Of a stretch of DNA of 64,000 nt, positions 1 through 9,124 are shown piece after piece (position 1 is the stretch's first letter; each line of letters begins with the position of its first letter). The stretch lies in NCBI RefSeq assembly GCF_900115955.1, contig NZ_FOYL01000022.1, positions 1 through 64,000 on the forward strand, given 5' to 3'. The stretch is from Lentzea waywayandensis (GTDB taxonomy: Bacteria > Actinomycetota > Actinomycetes > Mycobacteriales > Pseudonocardiaceae). Under the pieces are notes generated by a model. The model saw nothing but the letters and a program-made list of their open reading frames with translations, was not told the origin of the DNA and ran no database searches. Made by a program: the position numbers and the translations under genes.

Positions 1-278
1 AGCAGGTTCTCGTGCAGCCGCTGCCAGACGCCGGCCTGGTGCCAGTCCCGCAACCGACGCCAGGCGGTCATGCCGGAGCCGAAGCCGAGTTCCTGGGGCA
101 AGAACTCCCACGGGATGCCGGTGTAGAGCACGAACAGGATGCCGCACAACACCTTGCGGTCATCGAGCCGCTTGCGGCCCGGATGGTCCGCGCGACGCGG
201 GACCACCGGGAGCAGTGGCTCGATCCGCGCCCACAACTCGTCGGACACGATCCAGGGAAGCTGCTCGCCCTTCCTCAC
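1..278 (-). mobile_element. IS5-type transposase, N-terminal part, cut by window edge
   Basis: The minus strand reads from a GTG at 278 as VRKGEQLPWIVSDELW, then a PLLP segment, RKLDDRKVLCGILFVL-like and GIPWEFLPQELGFGSG. This is the standard N-terminal DUF4096-type block of IS5-family DDE transposases. The frame is open to base 1, so the catalytic part lies outside the window and intactness cannot be judged. The terminal inverted repeat should fall somewhere in about 290-340 but I cannot define it from one end. Confidence 0.8.
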
Positions 279-728
279 ACCGTGATCAACACACCGATGA
301 TCAAACCTATTCCAAGATCATTCTGTTAGGAGTTCTAAGTGCTCATCTGCGCCGTGACCGCCGTATGCGTCTGTTCAGGCCTCTTGACCAGCGGTTTGGC
401 GCATTTGAGTGCAGTGAGGTCGGTTCGAGGACTCATTCTGTGCGACCTGTGATCCGGGAACCGGACCGACCTGCGGATACGAGACTTCCGCAGGTCGGCG
501 CGGCTCCGTTCAAGTCCATTGAGGACTGTTGGGGCACATTCAGTGCACTGGTCTGCTCCCGGCGTGCTCCCTGATCGTGCTCCCACTAATGCCGGCGAGT
601 CTGTGGCGTCGCGCCGTGTGATCCGCCGCTGCTCTGCAGTTCGGCCTCGGCTTTCACCGCGTTCCGCAGATCCTCCGAGCTGATCAGCAAGAGGTGGGGT
701 GCTCGCCTTTCTTCGGCGGTGGTGCGGA
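279..728. other. Intergenic stretch with one strong hairpin
   Basis: No credible gene is visible on either strand. The one clear structure is a perfect 12-bp inverted repeat, CCGACCTGCGGA at 466-477 and its complement at 487-498, with a 9-nt loop. It lacks a following T-run. It lies about 230 bp downstream of the stop of the minus-strand gene at 729 and could be a rho-independent-like hairpin, or an element belonging to the adjacent IS. Confidence 0.45.
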
Positions 729-1361
729 CTAGACGACTTCCAGCCCAAGCACGTAACCGTCTGGGTCGAACTTGTTCGGGTCGGGAGCCCACCCGCTCGG
801 GCCGCCGTTCTGGCTCGCCCACGGGGTGAACTGCACGGGCCCGTCCCCCTCACCAGCGTCGCGCGCGAAGATGAAGAACCGGAAGTCGCTGAACCCCGCG
901 CCCGGCGGCAGGGGCCGGGTCTCGAGGAACAGCTGGTACTCGTCAGGATCGAACCTGTTGGCATCGGAGATCATCGGGTCGGTCGGCCCGCCGCCCGCGC
1001 TCGCCCAGTCCGTGAAGACGACAGGGCCGACCTCGCTGCCGTTGTTCTCCCGTGCCCGACCACCGATGCGGAAGTCGACGTTGCTGTTGAGCAGCCCGCC
1101 GCCGAACGCCGGGTCGAGGAAGATGCGGGCGCAGTCCGGGTCGAACCTGTTGAGGTCACTGGCAAACAGTGTGGCACTGGTGCCGAAGTTGGCGAACTTG
1201 GTGAACTGCGGAGTGCCGAACTCGGTTCTGCAGCCTCCGTCGTTCAGCTGGATACCGATCCGGAAGTTGGGCAAGGGGGCCGCACTGGCCGATGGCGCCA
1301 GTGTCACGGCTGCCACACCGGCCATCAGCAGCGCGGCGATCTTGCCTGTCATGTTACGCAC
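729..1361 (-). CDS. Secreted protein of three tandem ~55-residue modules
   Basis: A 210-aa protein. The GTG at 1361 is chosen because AAGGAG lies 5 nt upstream; an ATG at 1352 is further away. A Sec signal peptide (MTGKIAALLMAGVAAVTLAP, then SASAAP) is followed by three related modules. Each begins with FRIG/FRFF, has F-x-x-W/F-A-S/N plus a glycine-rich turn, and ends with the signature N-R/K-FDPD followed by a hydrophobic strand (NRFDPDCARIFLD, NRFDPDEYQLFLE, NKFDPDGYVLGLE). No family is recognised. The acidic FDPD loop suggests metal or ligand binding, which is inference. It is transcribed divergently from the PucR gene. Confidence 0.75.
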   Translation of the reverse strand: MRNMTGKIAALLMAGVAAVTLAPSASAAPLPNFRIGIQLNDGGCRTEFGTPQFTKFANFGTSATLFASDLNRFDPDCARIFLDPAFGGGLLNSNVDFRIGGRARENNGSEVGPVVFTDWASAGGGPTDPMISDANRFDPDEYQLFLETRPLPPGAGFSDFRFFIFARDAGEGDGPVQFTPWASQNGGPSGWAPDPNKFDPDGYVLGLEVV

Positions 1362-1514
1362 GGCGTCTCCTTTACGAGTTATCTGTAGCAACACGGTTTC
1401 AAGAAGCCGACGGCGCCAGCTACGTGACTCCGCGTGAATCTCGCCCGTCAGAACCAAGATCGATTTGTCACTTCTGCGGGTTTGACCCGTGCACAGGGGG
1501 AGGAAGAAGGGGCG

Positions 1515-2681
1515 ATGGAAGGTCTTTACAAGTTGTTGTGGGACCGGGCAGACAGCAACGCGCGCCGGGCCGTTGACGTCTACGTCAGCGAGCTGGCTGA
1601 GTTCCGTTCGGTGGCCGAGGATCCGCGTGCCCGAGCCTCGATGCTGGACTTCGCGGTGCTGCTCAGACGCCGGGAAGTCGAGCTCGCGGCCGATGGTGCG
1701 CCCTTCACTGACAAGGACTTGGCCGTACTGGCGGCCTACGGCGAACAGCGCGGCGCGCAGGGCGTTTCACTGAGCTCCCGGCAGCGCGTTCTTGATCTGC
1801 ATGACGTGCTCACCCTGCGGGAGATCCACGAAGCGGCCGGTTTGAACGAGGTCGACCACGTGACGGCGATGATTGGCTGGCTTCCCCCCAACTGCCTGAC
1901 GGGGCAGCGCGCATACGCTCAAGGTTTCCTGAACGGGCAGCAACGCTCGTTGTCCTTCGTCAAGCGTGTCCAGGACCTTGCTTCGACACTGCTCGCGGAC
2001 ATCTCCGTGGTGCCCGGCTTTGCGGAAAGCCTCAACATGCGGGTTGCCGACCGGTATGTGATCACGGTCGTCCGGTTTTCCGGCGGCCCCTTACCGACGG
2101 ACAGACGGCGCGAGGAGGTCGTCGGCGCACTGCTGAAGCACTATCGGGTGCCGATGACCTGGTGCGAACCCAACGAACTGGTCGCTCTGCTCCCGTGTGA
2201 CGACACCGAAGCGGCCCAAGAACACGCGTTGTGCCTCGTCCGGGACTTCGCACACATGGTCGGACGACCCTGCGCGACCGGCGCGGCCACAGGGCGGACT
2301 CACGCGCTGGGTGAGGCATCCGCTTTGGCGCGCCGAATCAGTCAGGTGGCCCGCATCGAGACCGTGCCCAGTCGCCTGCATCTTCTGGCAGACACCTTTG
2401 TCGAGCTCGGCGCCGCGCAGCTGCCGCAGGTCGATGACTGGTTGCACGAGCTCGCGCAGCGGCTGGCGAAAGGCCCTGATCTCGTGGCCACGCTGGACGC
2501 CTTCTATCGGCACGACATGAACCGGCTGCACACCGCCGGAACGTTGCACATCCACCCGCGAACACTCGACTACCGCTTTCGCCGTGTCCGTGAGCTTGTC
2601 GGGATGGATCCCGGTTCGTTGCAGGGCGTGCGCGTCCTCAGTGCCGTGGTCGCCAGGGTGCTGGCCGGCCGCTGGGGCTGA
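1515..2681 (+). CDS. PucR/CdaR-type transcriptional regulator
   Basis: A 388-aa cytoplasmic regulator. The ATG at 1515 follows GGAAGAAGGGG directly. The C-terminus carries the typical PucR helix-turn-helix segment: a leucine-rich FYRHDMNRLHTAGTLHIHPR stretch followed by TLDYRFRRVRELVG. The middle has a GGDEF-like degenerate beta-alpha fold (VITVVRFSG and a later ALLPCDD). Length fits single-input PucR regulators. No neighbouring catabolic operon lies directly downstream; the divergent secreted repeat protein may be its target (inference from the shared upstream region 1362-1514). Confidence 0.8.
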   Translation: MEGLYKLLWDRADSNARRAVDVYVSELAEFRSVAEDPRARASMLDFAVLLRRREVELAADGAPFTDKDLAVLAAYGEQRGAQGVSLSSRQRVLDLHDVLTLREIHEAAGLNEVDHVTAMIGWLPPNCLTGQRAYAQGFLNGQQRSLSFVKRVQDLASTLLADISVVPGFAESLNMRVADRYVITVVRFSGGPLPTDRRREEVVGALLKHYRVPMTWCEPNELVALLPCDDTEAAQEHALCLVRDFAHMVGRPCATGAATGRTHALGEASALARRISQVARIETVPSRLHLLADTFVELGAAQLPQVDDWLHELAQRLAKGPDLVATLDAFYRHDMNRLHTAGTLHIHPRTLDYRFRRVRELVGMDPGSLQGVRVLSAVVARVLAGRWG

Positions 2682-2755
2682 CGAGGCTGTCACAACCTGC
2701 TTGTCGAGGAAGCGGGCTTGCAGGTCGCCGCGGACGTCCGCGCACTGTCGCTTCG

Positions 2756-2934
2756 ATGCGCCGGCTCGTCCTGCTCCTGGCAACCGAGAACCCTCGTGGG
2801 GGTATCGGCGTATCCACGGTGAACTCGCGCTCTTTGGTGTCGCGATCGCTGCCTCCACGGTGTGGAAGATCCTCAAGACCGCCGGTGTCGGTCCGGCCCT
2901 GCGCCGCGCCCTTCGTCGTGCGGGTCACTCGTAG
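2756..2934 (+). pseudogene. Integrase-core transposase fragment, frameshifted
   Basis: Two frames carry one protein. LVLLLATENPR is read in one frame and then WGYRRIHGELALFGVAIAAS, STVWKILKTAGVGPA in the next. Together they match the N-terminal half of actinobacterial rve-type transposases (canonical ENPRWGYRRIHGEL, ASTVWEILKDAGIDPAPRR). The frameshift is near 2800. There is no catalytic DDE core. It is one of several remnants of the same transposase type in this window (see 8118, 17215, 27300, 39400, 39601, 59500). Confidence 0.8.
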
Positions 2935-2948
2935 CTGCATACGTGGGC

Positions 2949-2971
2949 GTATCCGATACACTGACGTATCG
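2949..2971. promoter_or_regulatory. Overlapping palindromes, probable TetR operator
   Basis: GTATC-C-GATAC at 2949-2959 overlaps CGATAC-N6-GTATCG at 2954-2971, giving three half-sites. It sits 15 bp before the start of the adjacent TetR gene, the usual place for an autoregulatory operator. Confidence 0.6.
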
Positions 2972-2985
2972 AACGGGAGGTGGGC

Positions 2986-3618
2986 GTGGGCAGCGCATCG
3001 GAGCCGAGGGTGACGAAGCGGCGCGTCGAGACCCGCCAGCGGTTGCTGGAGGCGGCGCTGGCCGTGTTCGCCGAGCAGGGCTTCGGCCGGTCCACGGTGG
3101 AGCAGGTGTGCAGTCACGCCGGCTACACGCGTGGGGCGTTCTACTCGAACTTCTCGACCTTGGACGAGCTCTTCCTCGCCATGTGGGAGCAACGGTCCGC
3201 CGAACAGATCGACCGGATGCGAACGGCGTTCGAAGCCGTGGAACGCGCGTCTGTGCACGAGGTCGGCAGTGTTGTCGCGCATCTGTTGCAGGCGGTGCCG
3301 CTGGACGAGGAGTGGTACCGGGTCAGCGCCGAGTTCACCGCACACGCGCTGCGCAACCCGGACCTGCGGCGGGTGATCGTCGACCGGGAGCGGGCGATCG
3401 CGGCGGCGTCCACGCCGTTCGTGCTGGCGGCGCTGGCCAGGGTCGGCCGCACGGTGCCCGATCCCGACGCGCTGGCCCAGGCGTTGGTCGCCGTGCACGA
3501 CGGCACCGCGCTCCAGTGTCTCAGCGAACCGGACAACCCCGCGGTCTGGCAGCGCCGGATCGACCTGTTCACCCATGTCGTCACCGCGTACAGCAACGAA
3601 AGCAGGGAGCGGTCGTGA
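2986..3618 (+). CDS. TetR-family repressor
   Basis: A 210-aa protein. The N-terminal HTH is clear: RLLEAALAVFAEQGFGRSTV, then EQVCSHAGYTRGAFYSNFST, ending with the F-x-x-LDELF motif. The GTG at 2986 is preferred over the GTG at 2980, because GGGAGG ends 5 nt before it. The stop overlaps the start of the flavoprotein by 4 bp (GTGA), so the two are translationally coupled. The palindromes just upstream suggest autoregulation. The ligand is probably the flavoprotein substrate or product (inference). Confidence 0.88.
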   Translation: MGSASEPRVTKRRVETRQRLLEAALAVFAEQGFGRSTVEQVCSHAGYTRGAFYSNFSTLDELFLAMWEQRSAEQIDRMRTAFEAVERASVHEVGSVVAHLLQAVPLDEEWYRVSAEFTAHALRNPDLRRVIVDRERAIAAASTPFVLAALARVGRTVPDPDALAQALVAVHDGTALQCLSEPDNPAVWQRRIDLFTHVVTAYSNESRERS

Positions 3619-5285
3619 CCGAGGAAGCGGACGTCATCGTCGTCGGAGCCGGGCTCGCGGGCCTGGTCGCGACCTACGAGCTCACCAAGGCCGGGCGCCG
3701 GGTGGTGGTCGTCGAGCAGGAGAACCGTGCGAACCTGGGCGGTCAGGCGTTCTGGTCGCTCGGCGGGCTCTTCCTGGTCGACAGCCCGGAGCAGCGGCGC
3801 AACGGCATCAAGGACTCCTACGACCTGGCGTTGCAGGACTGGCTTGGCTCGGCGGGATTCGACCGCGACGACGAGGACCAGTGGGCCCGGCAGTGGGCGC
3901 AGGCCTACGTCCGGTTCGCGGCCACGGAGAAGCGGCAGTACCTGCACGATCTGGGGTTGCGGTTCACCCCGGTGGTCGGCTGGGCCGAGCGTGGCGGCGG
4001 CCTCGCCGACGGCCACGGCAACTCCGTCCCGCGCTTCCACCTGACCTGGGGAACGGGTCCGGAAGTGGTGCGGGTGTTCGCCGAACCGGTGCTCGCGGCC
4101 GAGCGCCGCGGCCTGGTGCGCTTCGCCTTCCGTCACCAGGTCGACGAGCTGGTGGTCGAGAACGGTGCCGCGGTGGGTGTGCGAGGCAGTGTCCTGGAGC
4201 CGTCCGACCTCGAACGGGGTCAGGCCTCGTCGCGGGTGCGGGTGGACGGCTTCGAACTGCGGGCCAAGGCCGTGATCGTGACGTCCGGCGGCATCGGGCA
4301 CAACCACGACCTCATCCGCGCCAACTGGCCGGTCGACCGCCTCGGGCCGTGCCCGGAGACGATGATCTCCGGCGTGCCCGCGCACGTCGACGGGCGGATG
4401 CTGGCCATCAGCGAGAATGCCGGCGCGAACCTGGTCAACCGCGACCGGATGTGGCACTACACCGAGGGTGTGCACAACTGGAACCCGATCTGGCCCGACC
4501 ACGCGATCAGGATCATCCCCGGTCCCTCGTCGCTGTGGTTCGACGCCAACGGAAAGCGGCTGCCTTCGCCGAACTTCCCCGGATTCGACACCAACGGCTC
4601 GATGAAGGCGATCTTGTCGACCGGCTACGACTACTCGTGGTTCGTGCTGAACCAGACGATCATCGGCAAGGAGTTCATGCTGTCGGGTTCCGAGCAGAAC
4701 CCCGACATGACCGGCAAGGACATCCGCCTCGCCCTCGCGAGCCGGCTGGCCAAGGGCGCGTCGGGGCCGGTGGAGGCGTTCAAGCAGCACGGCGTGGACT
4801 TCGTCGTCGCCGGCAACGTCACCGAGCTCGTCGCCGGCATGAACAAGATCGCCCGCGGGCCGCAACTCGACGCCGCCGAGATCGAACGCCAGATCGCCGC
4901 CCGTGACCGGGAGCTGGGCAACGCGTTCTCCAAGGACCTCCAGCTCATGGCCATCGCGAACGCCCGCCGCACGCTGGGCGACAAGCTGGCGCGGGTCGTG
5001 AAGCCGCACCGCGTCCTCGACCCGGCACACGGTCCGTTGATCGCGGTCCGGCTCAACATCCTGACCCGCAAGACCCTGGGCGGAGTCCAGACCACCCTCG
5101 ACTCGCAGGCGCTGCACGCCGACGGCACCCCGTTCCCCGGCCTGTACGCCGCGGGCGAGGTCGCCGGTTTCGGTGGAGGCGGGGTGCACGGCTACAACGC
5201 GCTCGAGGGAACGTTCCTCGGCGGCTGCATCTTCTCCGGCCGCGCCGCGGGCCGCGCCCTCGCCCGCACTCGCGGGTCGAACTGA
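3615..5285 (+). CDS. FAD-binding dehydrogenase, KstD/fumarate-reductase superfamily
   Basis: A 556-aa flavoprotein. The N-terminal dinucleotide fold is VIVVGAGLAGLVATYELTKA followed by VVVVEQ. The C-terminus has the family's FAD-closing motif GLYAAGEVAGFGGGGVHGYN, then ALEGTFLGGC. The length matches FAD-binding_2 dehydrogenases such as 3-ketosteroid delta-1-dehydrogenase relatives. The substrate is not readable from sequence; steroid or other alicyclic ketone dehydrogenation is the family expectation. It is coupled to the upstream TetR gene by a GTGA overlap. Confidence 0.82.
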   Translation: MTEEADVIVVGAGLAGLVATYELTKAGRRVVVVEQENRANLGGQAFWSLGGLFLVDSPEQRRNGIKDSYDLALQDWLGSAGFDRDDEDQWARQWAQAYVRFAATEKRQYLHDLGLRFTPVVGWAERGGGLADGHGNSVPRFHLTWGTGPEVVRVFAEPVLAAERRGLVRFAFRHQVDELVVENGAAVGVRGSVLEPSDLERGQASSRVRVDGFELRAKAVIVTSGGIGHNHDLIRANWPVDRLGPCPETMISGVPAHVDGRMLAISENAGANLVNRDRMWHYTEGVHNWNPIWPDHAIRIIPGPSSLWFDANGKRLPSPNFPGFDTNGSMKAILSTGYDYSWFVLNQTIIGKEFMLSGSEQNPDMTGKDIRLALASRLAKGASGPVEAFKQHGVDFVVAGNVTELVAGMNKIARGPQLDAAEIERQIAARDRELGNAFSKDLQLMAIANARRTLGDKLARVVKPHRVLDPAHGPLIAVRLNILTRKTLGGVQTTLDSQALHADGTPFPGLYAAGEVAGFGGGGVHGYNALEGTFLGGCIFSGRAAGRALARTRGSN

Positions 5286-5662
5286 CAGGCGCCGGTACGG
5301 CGCTGGTTCACACCCAGGACGTGGGCGGGCCGTTCGCCTCGCCCGCCTACGTCGTGAAGCTGACGTTCCAGGCCGAGGAGGTCGGCGGCGGGTTCTTCAA
5401 GCTCACCAACCGCACCAACGGGTAGGTGATCGACGGCGCGGGCTCCACGCAGCCCGGTGGGAACCCCGTGCAGACCGTCTACACGGGAACAACGTCCCAG
5501 CAGTGGTCGATCACCGACGCCGGCGGCAACGTGTTCACGATCGCCAACCGCGTCACCGGGCTCGTCCTCGACAGCGGTGGCGACGTCGGCTCGGGGTCAC
5601 GGCTCAAGCTCTGGAACGACAACGGAAGCCCCAACCTGCGCCGGCAGTTCCTCGTCGCCTGA
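5285..5662 (+). pseudogene. Remnant C-terminus of a secreted RICIN-domain protein
   Basis: One frame reads TGAGTALVHTQDVGGPFASP, then FFKLTNRTNG, a TAG stop at 5423-5425, then VIDGAGSTQPGG and SQQWSITDAGGNVFTIANRV to a C-terminal RRQFLVA. QQW and the repeating G-x-VLD pattern are typical of ricin-type beta-trefoil lectins. The stop falls where the family usually has K (AAG to TAG is one change). The N-terminal catalytic part is absent and the frame starts at the flavoprotein stop, so the gene is 5'-truncated as well as interrupted. Confidence 0.7.
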
Positions 5663-5967
5663 GTTCGCACTCGCGGATGGCCTTCACGCTGAACGGCGTG
5701 GCGTGCCCATGAATCCGAACTGAGGAGCCTGCGGGAACCCATGTCCACGCACGACCGGACCGAAATGGAAAGGGTTTCATCGCGCGAACGGCGGAATCCC
5801 GTAACGCGGTTTTGGAGATGCAGTTCCAGCAGTTGGGCCACCCGCGTTGATCGCCGCGATTGTTCGACTCGAATGCCGTCGAATCGAATCTGGACGGCTT
5901 GACGTATTTCGTATTTCCCGCCAGCGTTCTGGCAAATGTCGGCGCACTGAATCGTGTCGAGGCGTCC

Positions 5968-7908
5968 GTGGTGAGCTACCGGCAACGGCGGAAGGCACGA
6001 TCGCTCACGGCCACTGGTCTGGCAGCGTCTCTGGTGGCGGCGACGTTCACGGTCCAGACAGCCACGAACGCCACGGCGGCGACCGCCGGGCCCGCGCTGT
6101 CGGTGGATTCCGCCGCCGCCCGGCACGCGATCAGCCCCGACATTTACGGCTTGAACGGCGGTGATCCGGCGTTCAACACCGAGATCGGCCAGTCGGTGGC
6201 GCGCTGGGGCGGCAACGCGGCCAGCCGCTACAACTTCAAGAACCGCACCTACAACACGGGCAGTGACTGGTTCTTCGAGAACATCGTCGCCGACGAGCAA
6301 CATTCCGTCGAATGGATGGTCGGCTCCAACCTCGATCGCGGTGTCAAGCCGGTCGTCACCGTGCCCATGATCGGCTGGGTGGCCAAGGACTCGCCGTCGT
6401 CTCATCCGTTCGCCTGCGGGTTTCCGGCGACCCGGTTCCCGGAGCAGGACAGGTTCGACGAGTGGGACCCCAACTGCGGCAACGGCCAGCTGGGCGGGCA
6501 GAACCTCACCGGCGTGCCCACCGACACCTCTATCAGGGCGGACGCGGCGTTCGCCGGCGAGATGGTGTCGTACCTCGTGAACAGGTTCGGCACGGCGGCG
6601 CAGGGTGGCGTGCCGATCTACGAGCTCGACAACGAGCCGGTGCTGTGGGCCCATACGCATCGTGATGTGCATCCCGAGCTGGTCACGTACGACGAACTCG
6701 GGAACAAGGGCACCGCGACCGCCGCGGCGATCAAGGCCGCCGACCCCGGCGCGGCGGTCCTCGGCCCGTCGGGCTGGGGGTACTGCGAGTGGGTCGCCTC
6801 CGGGGTGGACGGCTGCGGGCCGGGGCCCGATTCAGCCGCACACGGTGGGCTCAACCTCTCCCAGTGGTACCTGAAGAACATGAAGGACTTCAGTGACGCT
6901 CACGGTGGCACGCGCTACCTCGACTACTTCGACCAGCACTTCTACCCGCAGATCAGCGGTGGCAAGGACCCCGAGGCCAACGCGTTGCGGTTGCGGTCGA
7001 CCCGGTCGTTGTGGGACCCGACGTACGTCGAGGAGTCCTGGATCGGCCCCGGCGGAGTCAACGCGCCGCCGCTGCAGTTCATCCGCACGATGAAGTCATG
7101 GATCGCCCAGTACTACCCAGGCACCAAGACCGCGATCACCGAGTACAACTGGGGTGCGCTGGACGACATCAACGGAGCGCTGGTGCAGGCCGACGTCCTG
7201 GGCGTCTTCGGACGTGAAGGCCTCGATCTCGCCACGATGTGGGGCGAGCCCAAGCCGACCGATCCAGGCGCGTACGCGTTCCGCATGTACCGCAACTACG
7301 ACGGCGCGGGCAGCCGGTTCGGTGACGTCAGCGTGTCGGCGACCTCCGCCGATCAGGGGCGGCTGGCCGTCTACGCCGCGGAGCGCTCCTCCGACAAGGC
7401 GCTGACCGTCATGATCGTCAACAAGACCGCCGAGGACCTGACCTCACCGCTGTCGCTGGCGGGGTTCGACAGCACCGGTGCGGCACAGCGCTTCACCTAC
7501 GGGCCGGCCAATCTGAATGCCATCGCGCGCGGCGACGATCTTCAGGTGACCAACGGCCGGGTCGATGCGACGTACCCGGCGAACTCCGTCACGCTGTTGG
7601 TCCTGCCGCCGGCCGGCTGCTCGGCGAGCCTGCGGGTCAACGGCGACTGGGGCACCGGGCACGTCGCGACGGTGACCGTCACCAACAACCGCGGCACGGC
7701 GATCACGGGGTGGCGGGTCAGCTGGACGTGGCCCGCCGGCCAGCAGGTCACCAACGCGTGGAACGCCACCCTGAAGCAGAACGGCGCGGGTGTGGCCGCC
7801 ACGGACGTCGGGTGGAACGGCTCGATCGGTGCGGGTGGTGGCACGACCTTCGGGTTCCAGGCCACTGACGGGGCAGCTTCACCGAGATTGACCTGCACCC
7901 CCAGCTGA
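5968..7908 (+). CDS. Secreted GH44 endo-glucanase/xyloglucanase with CBM2
   Basis: About 646 aa. The GTG pair at 5968/5971 follows GAGG and gives a signal peptide (RRKARSLTATGLAASLVAAT, Ala-rich cleavage site). The catalytic domain begins ISPDIYGLN and carries RWGGNAASRYNFKNRT. The putative acid/base Glu is in YELDNEPVLW and the nucleophile Glu in ITEYNWGALDD, the GH44 arrangement. A ~100-residue C-terminal cellulose-binding CBM2 follows (VNGDWGTGHVATVTVTN, ITGWRVSWTW, NGSIGAGGGTTFGFQA). It should act outside the cell on beta-1,4-glucan or xyloglucan. It stands alone, with the RICIN remnant upstream. Confidence 0.88.
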   Translation: MVSYRQRRKARSLTATGLAASLVAATFTVQTATNATAATAGPALSVDSAAARHAISPDIYGLNGGDPAFNTEIGQSVARWGGNAASRYNFKNRTYNTGSDWFFENIVADEQHSVEWMVGSNLDRGVKPVVTVPMIGWVAKDSPSSHPFACGFPATRFPEQDRFDEWDPNCGNGQLGGQNLTGVPTDTSIRADAAFAGEMVSYLVNRFGTAAQGGVPIYELDNEPVLWAHTHRDVHPELVTYDELGNKGTATAAAIKAADPGAAVLGPSGWGYCEWVASGVDGCGPGPDSAAHGGLNLSQWYLKNMKDFSDAHGGTRYLDYFDQHFYPQISGGKDPEANALRLRSTRSLWDPTYVEESWIGPGGVNAPPLQFIRTMKSWIAQYYPGTKTAITEYNWGALDDINGALVQADVLGVFGREGLDLATMWGEPKPTDPGAYAFRMYRNYDGAGSRFGDVSVSATSADQGRLAVYAAERSSDKALTVMIVNKTAEDLTSPLSLAGFDSTGAAQRFTYGPANLNAIARGDDLQVTNGRVDATYPANSVTLLVLPPAGCSASLRVNGDWGTGHVATVTVTNNRGTAITGWRVSWTWPAGQQVTNAWNATLKQNGAGVAATDVGWNGSIGAGGGTTFGFQATDGAASPRLTCTPS

Positions 7909-8267
7909 GCGAACCCGCAGAGGCGGATCGTGAGCGGAATGTGCGCAGGTCGGGGGAGCGGTCGTCGATTGCGAGCCGTTCGCCGTTCAGGGGATGCGGG
8001 TGGCGAAGCCTGCCAAGGACGGCGATGTCCGGCGCTACCTGCTTGCCGCTCTCGTGGTGTGCGGCCATCGGTGTCGGCATGGCTTCACCGGCGCCAGGCG
8101 CCGCTCAGGCGGCGCACCTCGGTGGGTTGATCAACGAGTACGAACCTGCAGCAGCTTGTCCGAATTAGACCTGAACGCGTCCTTCCCGGACGGCACGGAC
8201 TGGTGGTCGTGACGTGCATCCGCAACGGAAATAGTGGCCACTGGATGGTTCCGGGGAAGATGGCGGG
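7909..8267. other. Intergenic region with transposase tail
   Basis: No intact gene. Several short overlapping frames are open but none shows family features. The only recognisable element is the transposase C-terminus at 8118-8168. Confidence 0.5.
8118..8168 (+). mobile_element. Integrase-type transposase C-terminal fragment
   Basis: It reads HLGGLINEYEPAAA then CPN and a stop. LGGLINEYEPAA is the standard C-terminus of actinobacterial integrase-core transposases. About 40 bp here match 39658-39697 closely. Everything upstream of the tail is lost or out of frame (RRR in the neighbouring frame). Confidence 0.65.
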
Positions 8268-9035
8268 ATGAGCGTGTCGAGAAGAGGCAGGCCCGCGGGC
8301 CCCACCGGGCCGGTGATCGGCCGTGCGTTGCGGCTCCTCGACGCGTTCGACGCCGAGCGCCGCGAGCTGACGTTGAGCGATCTCGCCCGGCGTGCGGGCA
8401 TGCCGTTGTCGACCACGCACCGGCTGATGCAGGAGCTCTGCGCGTGGGGCGCCGTCGAACGAGGCACGGACGGGCTGTATCGGATCGGGTTGCGGTTGTG
8501 GGAGCTCGGCTCGCTCGCGCCACGTGGTCCGGGGCTGCGCGAGGCCGCGTTGCCGTTCCTCGAGGACCTCTCCCGGATCACCAGGGAGAACGTGCAGCTC
8601 GCCGTCAGGGAGGGCGCGGAGGTCGTCTTCGTCGAACGGATCGCGAGTTCCGACGCGGTGCCGGTGCTCACCCGCGTCGGCGACCGGTTCGCGCTCACCG
8701 CCACCGGTGTCGGCCTGGTCCTGCTCGCGCACGCCCCCGTCGAGGTGCAGGAGGAACTGCTCAACGGACCGATCGTCCGGTACACCGCCAAGACCGTCAC
8801 CGATCCGGCGCAGTTGCGCCGGATGCTCGCCGACGTCCGGTCGAACGGCTTCTCGATCAGTGACCGCCAGGTCACGATGGACGCCCTGTCGGTCGGCGCG
8901 CCGATCCGCGACCGGCAGGGCGAGGTCGTCGCCGCGGTGTCGCTGGTCGTGCGGCACGGCAGCACCACTTCGCACGCACTGGCGCGGCTGGTGCGCACCA
9001 GCGCCCAGGCGATCTCCCGCGCACTGTCGGTCTAG
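8268..9035 (+). CDS. IclR-family regulator
   Basis: A 255-aa protein. The N-terminal winged HTH (IGRALRLLDAFD, LTLSDLARRAGMPLSTTHRL, MQELCAWG) is followed by the IclR effector domain (ENVQLAVREGAEVVFVERI, GVGLVLLAHAP, ISDRQVTMDALSVGAPIRD). It lies 89 bp upstream of, and in the same direction as, the Rieske oxygenase gene. The likely role is control of the aromatic demethylase operon by an aromatic effector (inference from family and context). Confidence 0.88.
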   Translation: MSVSRRGRPAGPTGPVIGRALRLLDAFDAERRELTLSDLARRAGMPLSTTHRLMQELCAWGAVERGTDGLYRIGLRLWELGSLAPRGPGLREAALPFLEDLSRITRENVQLAVREGAEVVFVERIASSDAVPVLTRVGDRFALTATGVGLVLLAHAPVEVQEELLNGPIVRYTAKTVTDPAQLRRMLADVRSNGFSISDRQVTMDALSVGAPIRDRQGEVVAAVSLVVRHGSTTSHALARLVRTSAQAISRALSV

Positions 9036-9124
9036 GACAGTCTTCCATTTTCCGGAAAGTGCTCTACGGCACGGGCTGTGGCCTCCGCCACGCTGTGGTT
9101 TCCCACCACGGATGAGGAGCGCCG

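Noticed and set aside
3141..5189. Long minus-strand frame opposite the flavoprotein
   Set aside because: Composition (His/Asp/Val-rich repeats) is the usual mirror of a high-GC gene; no start signal and no domain.
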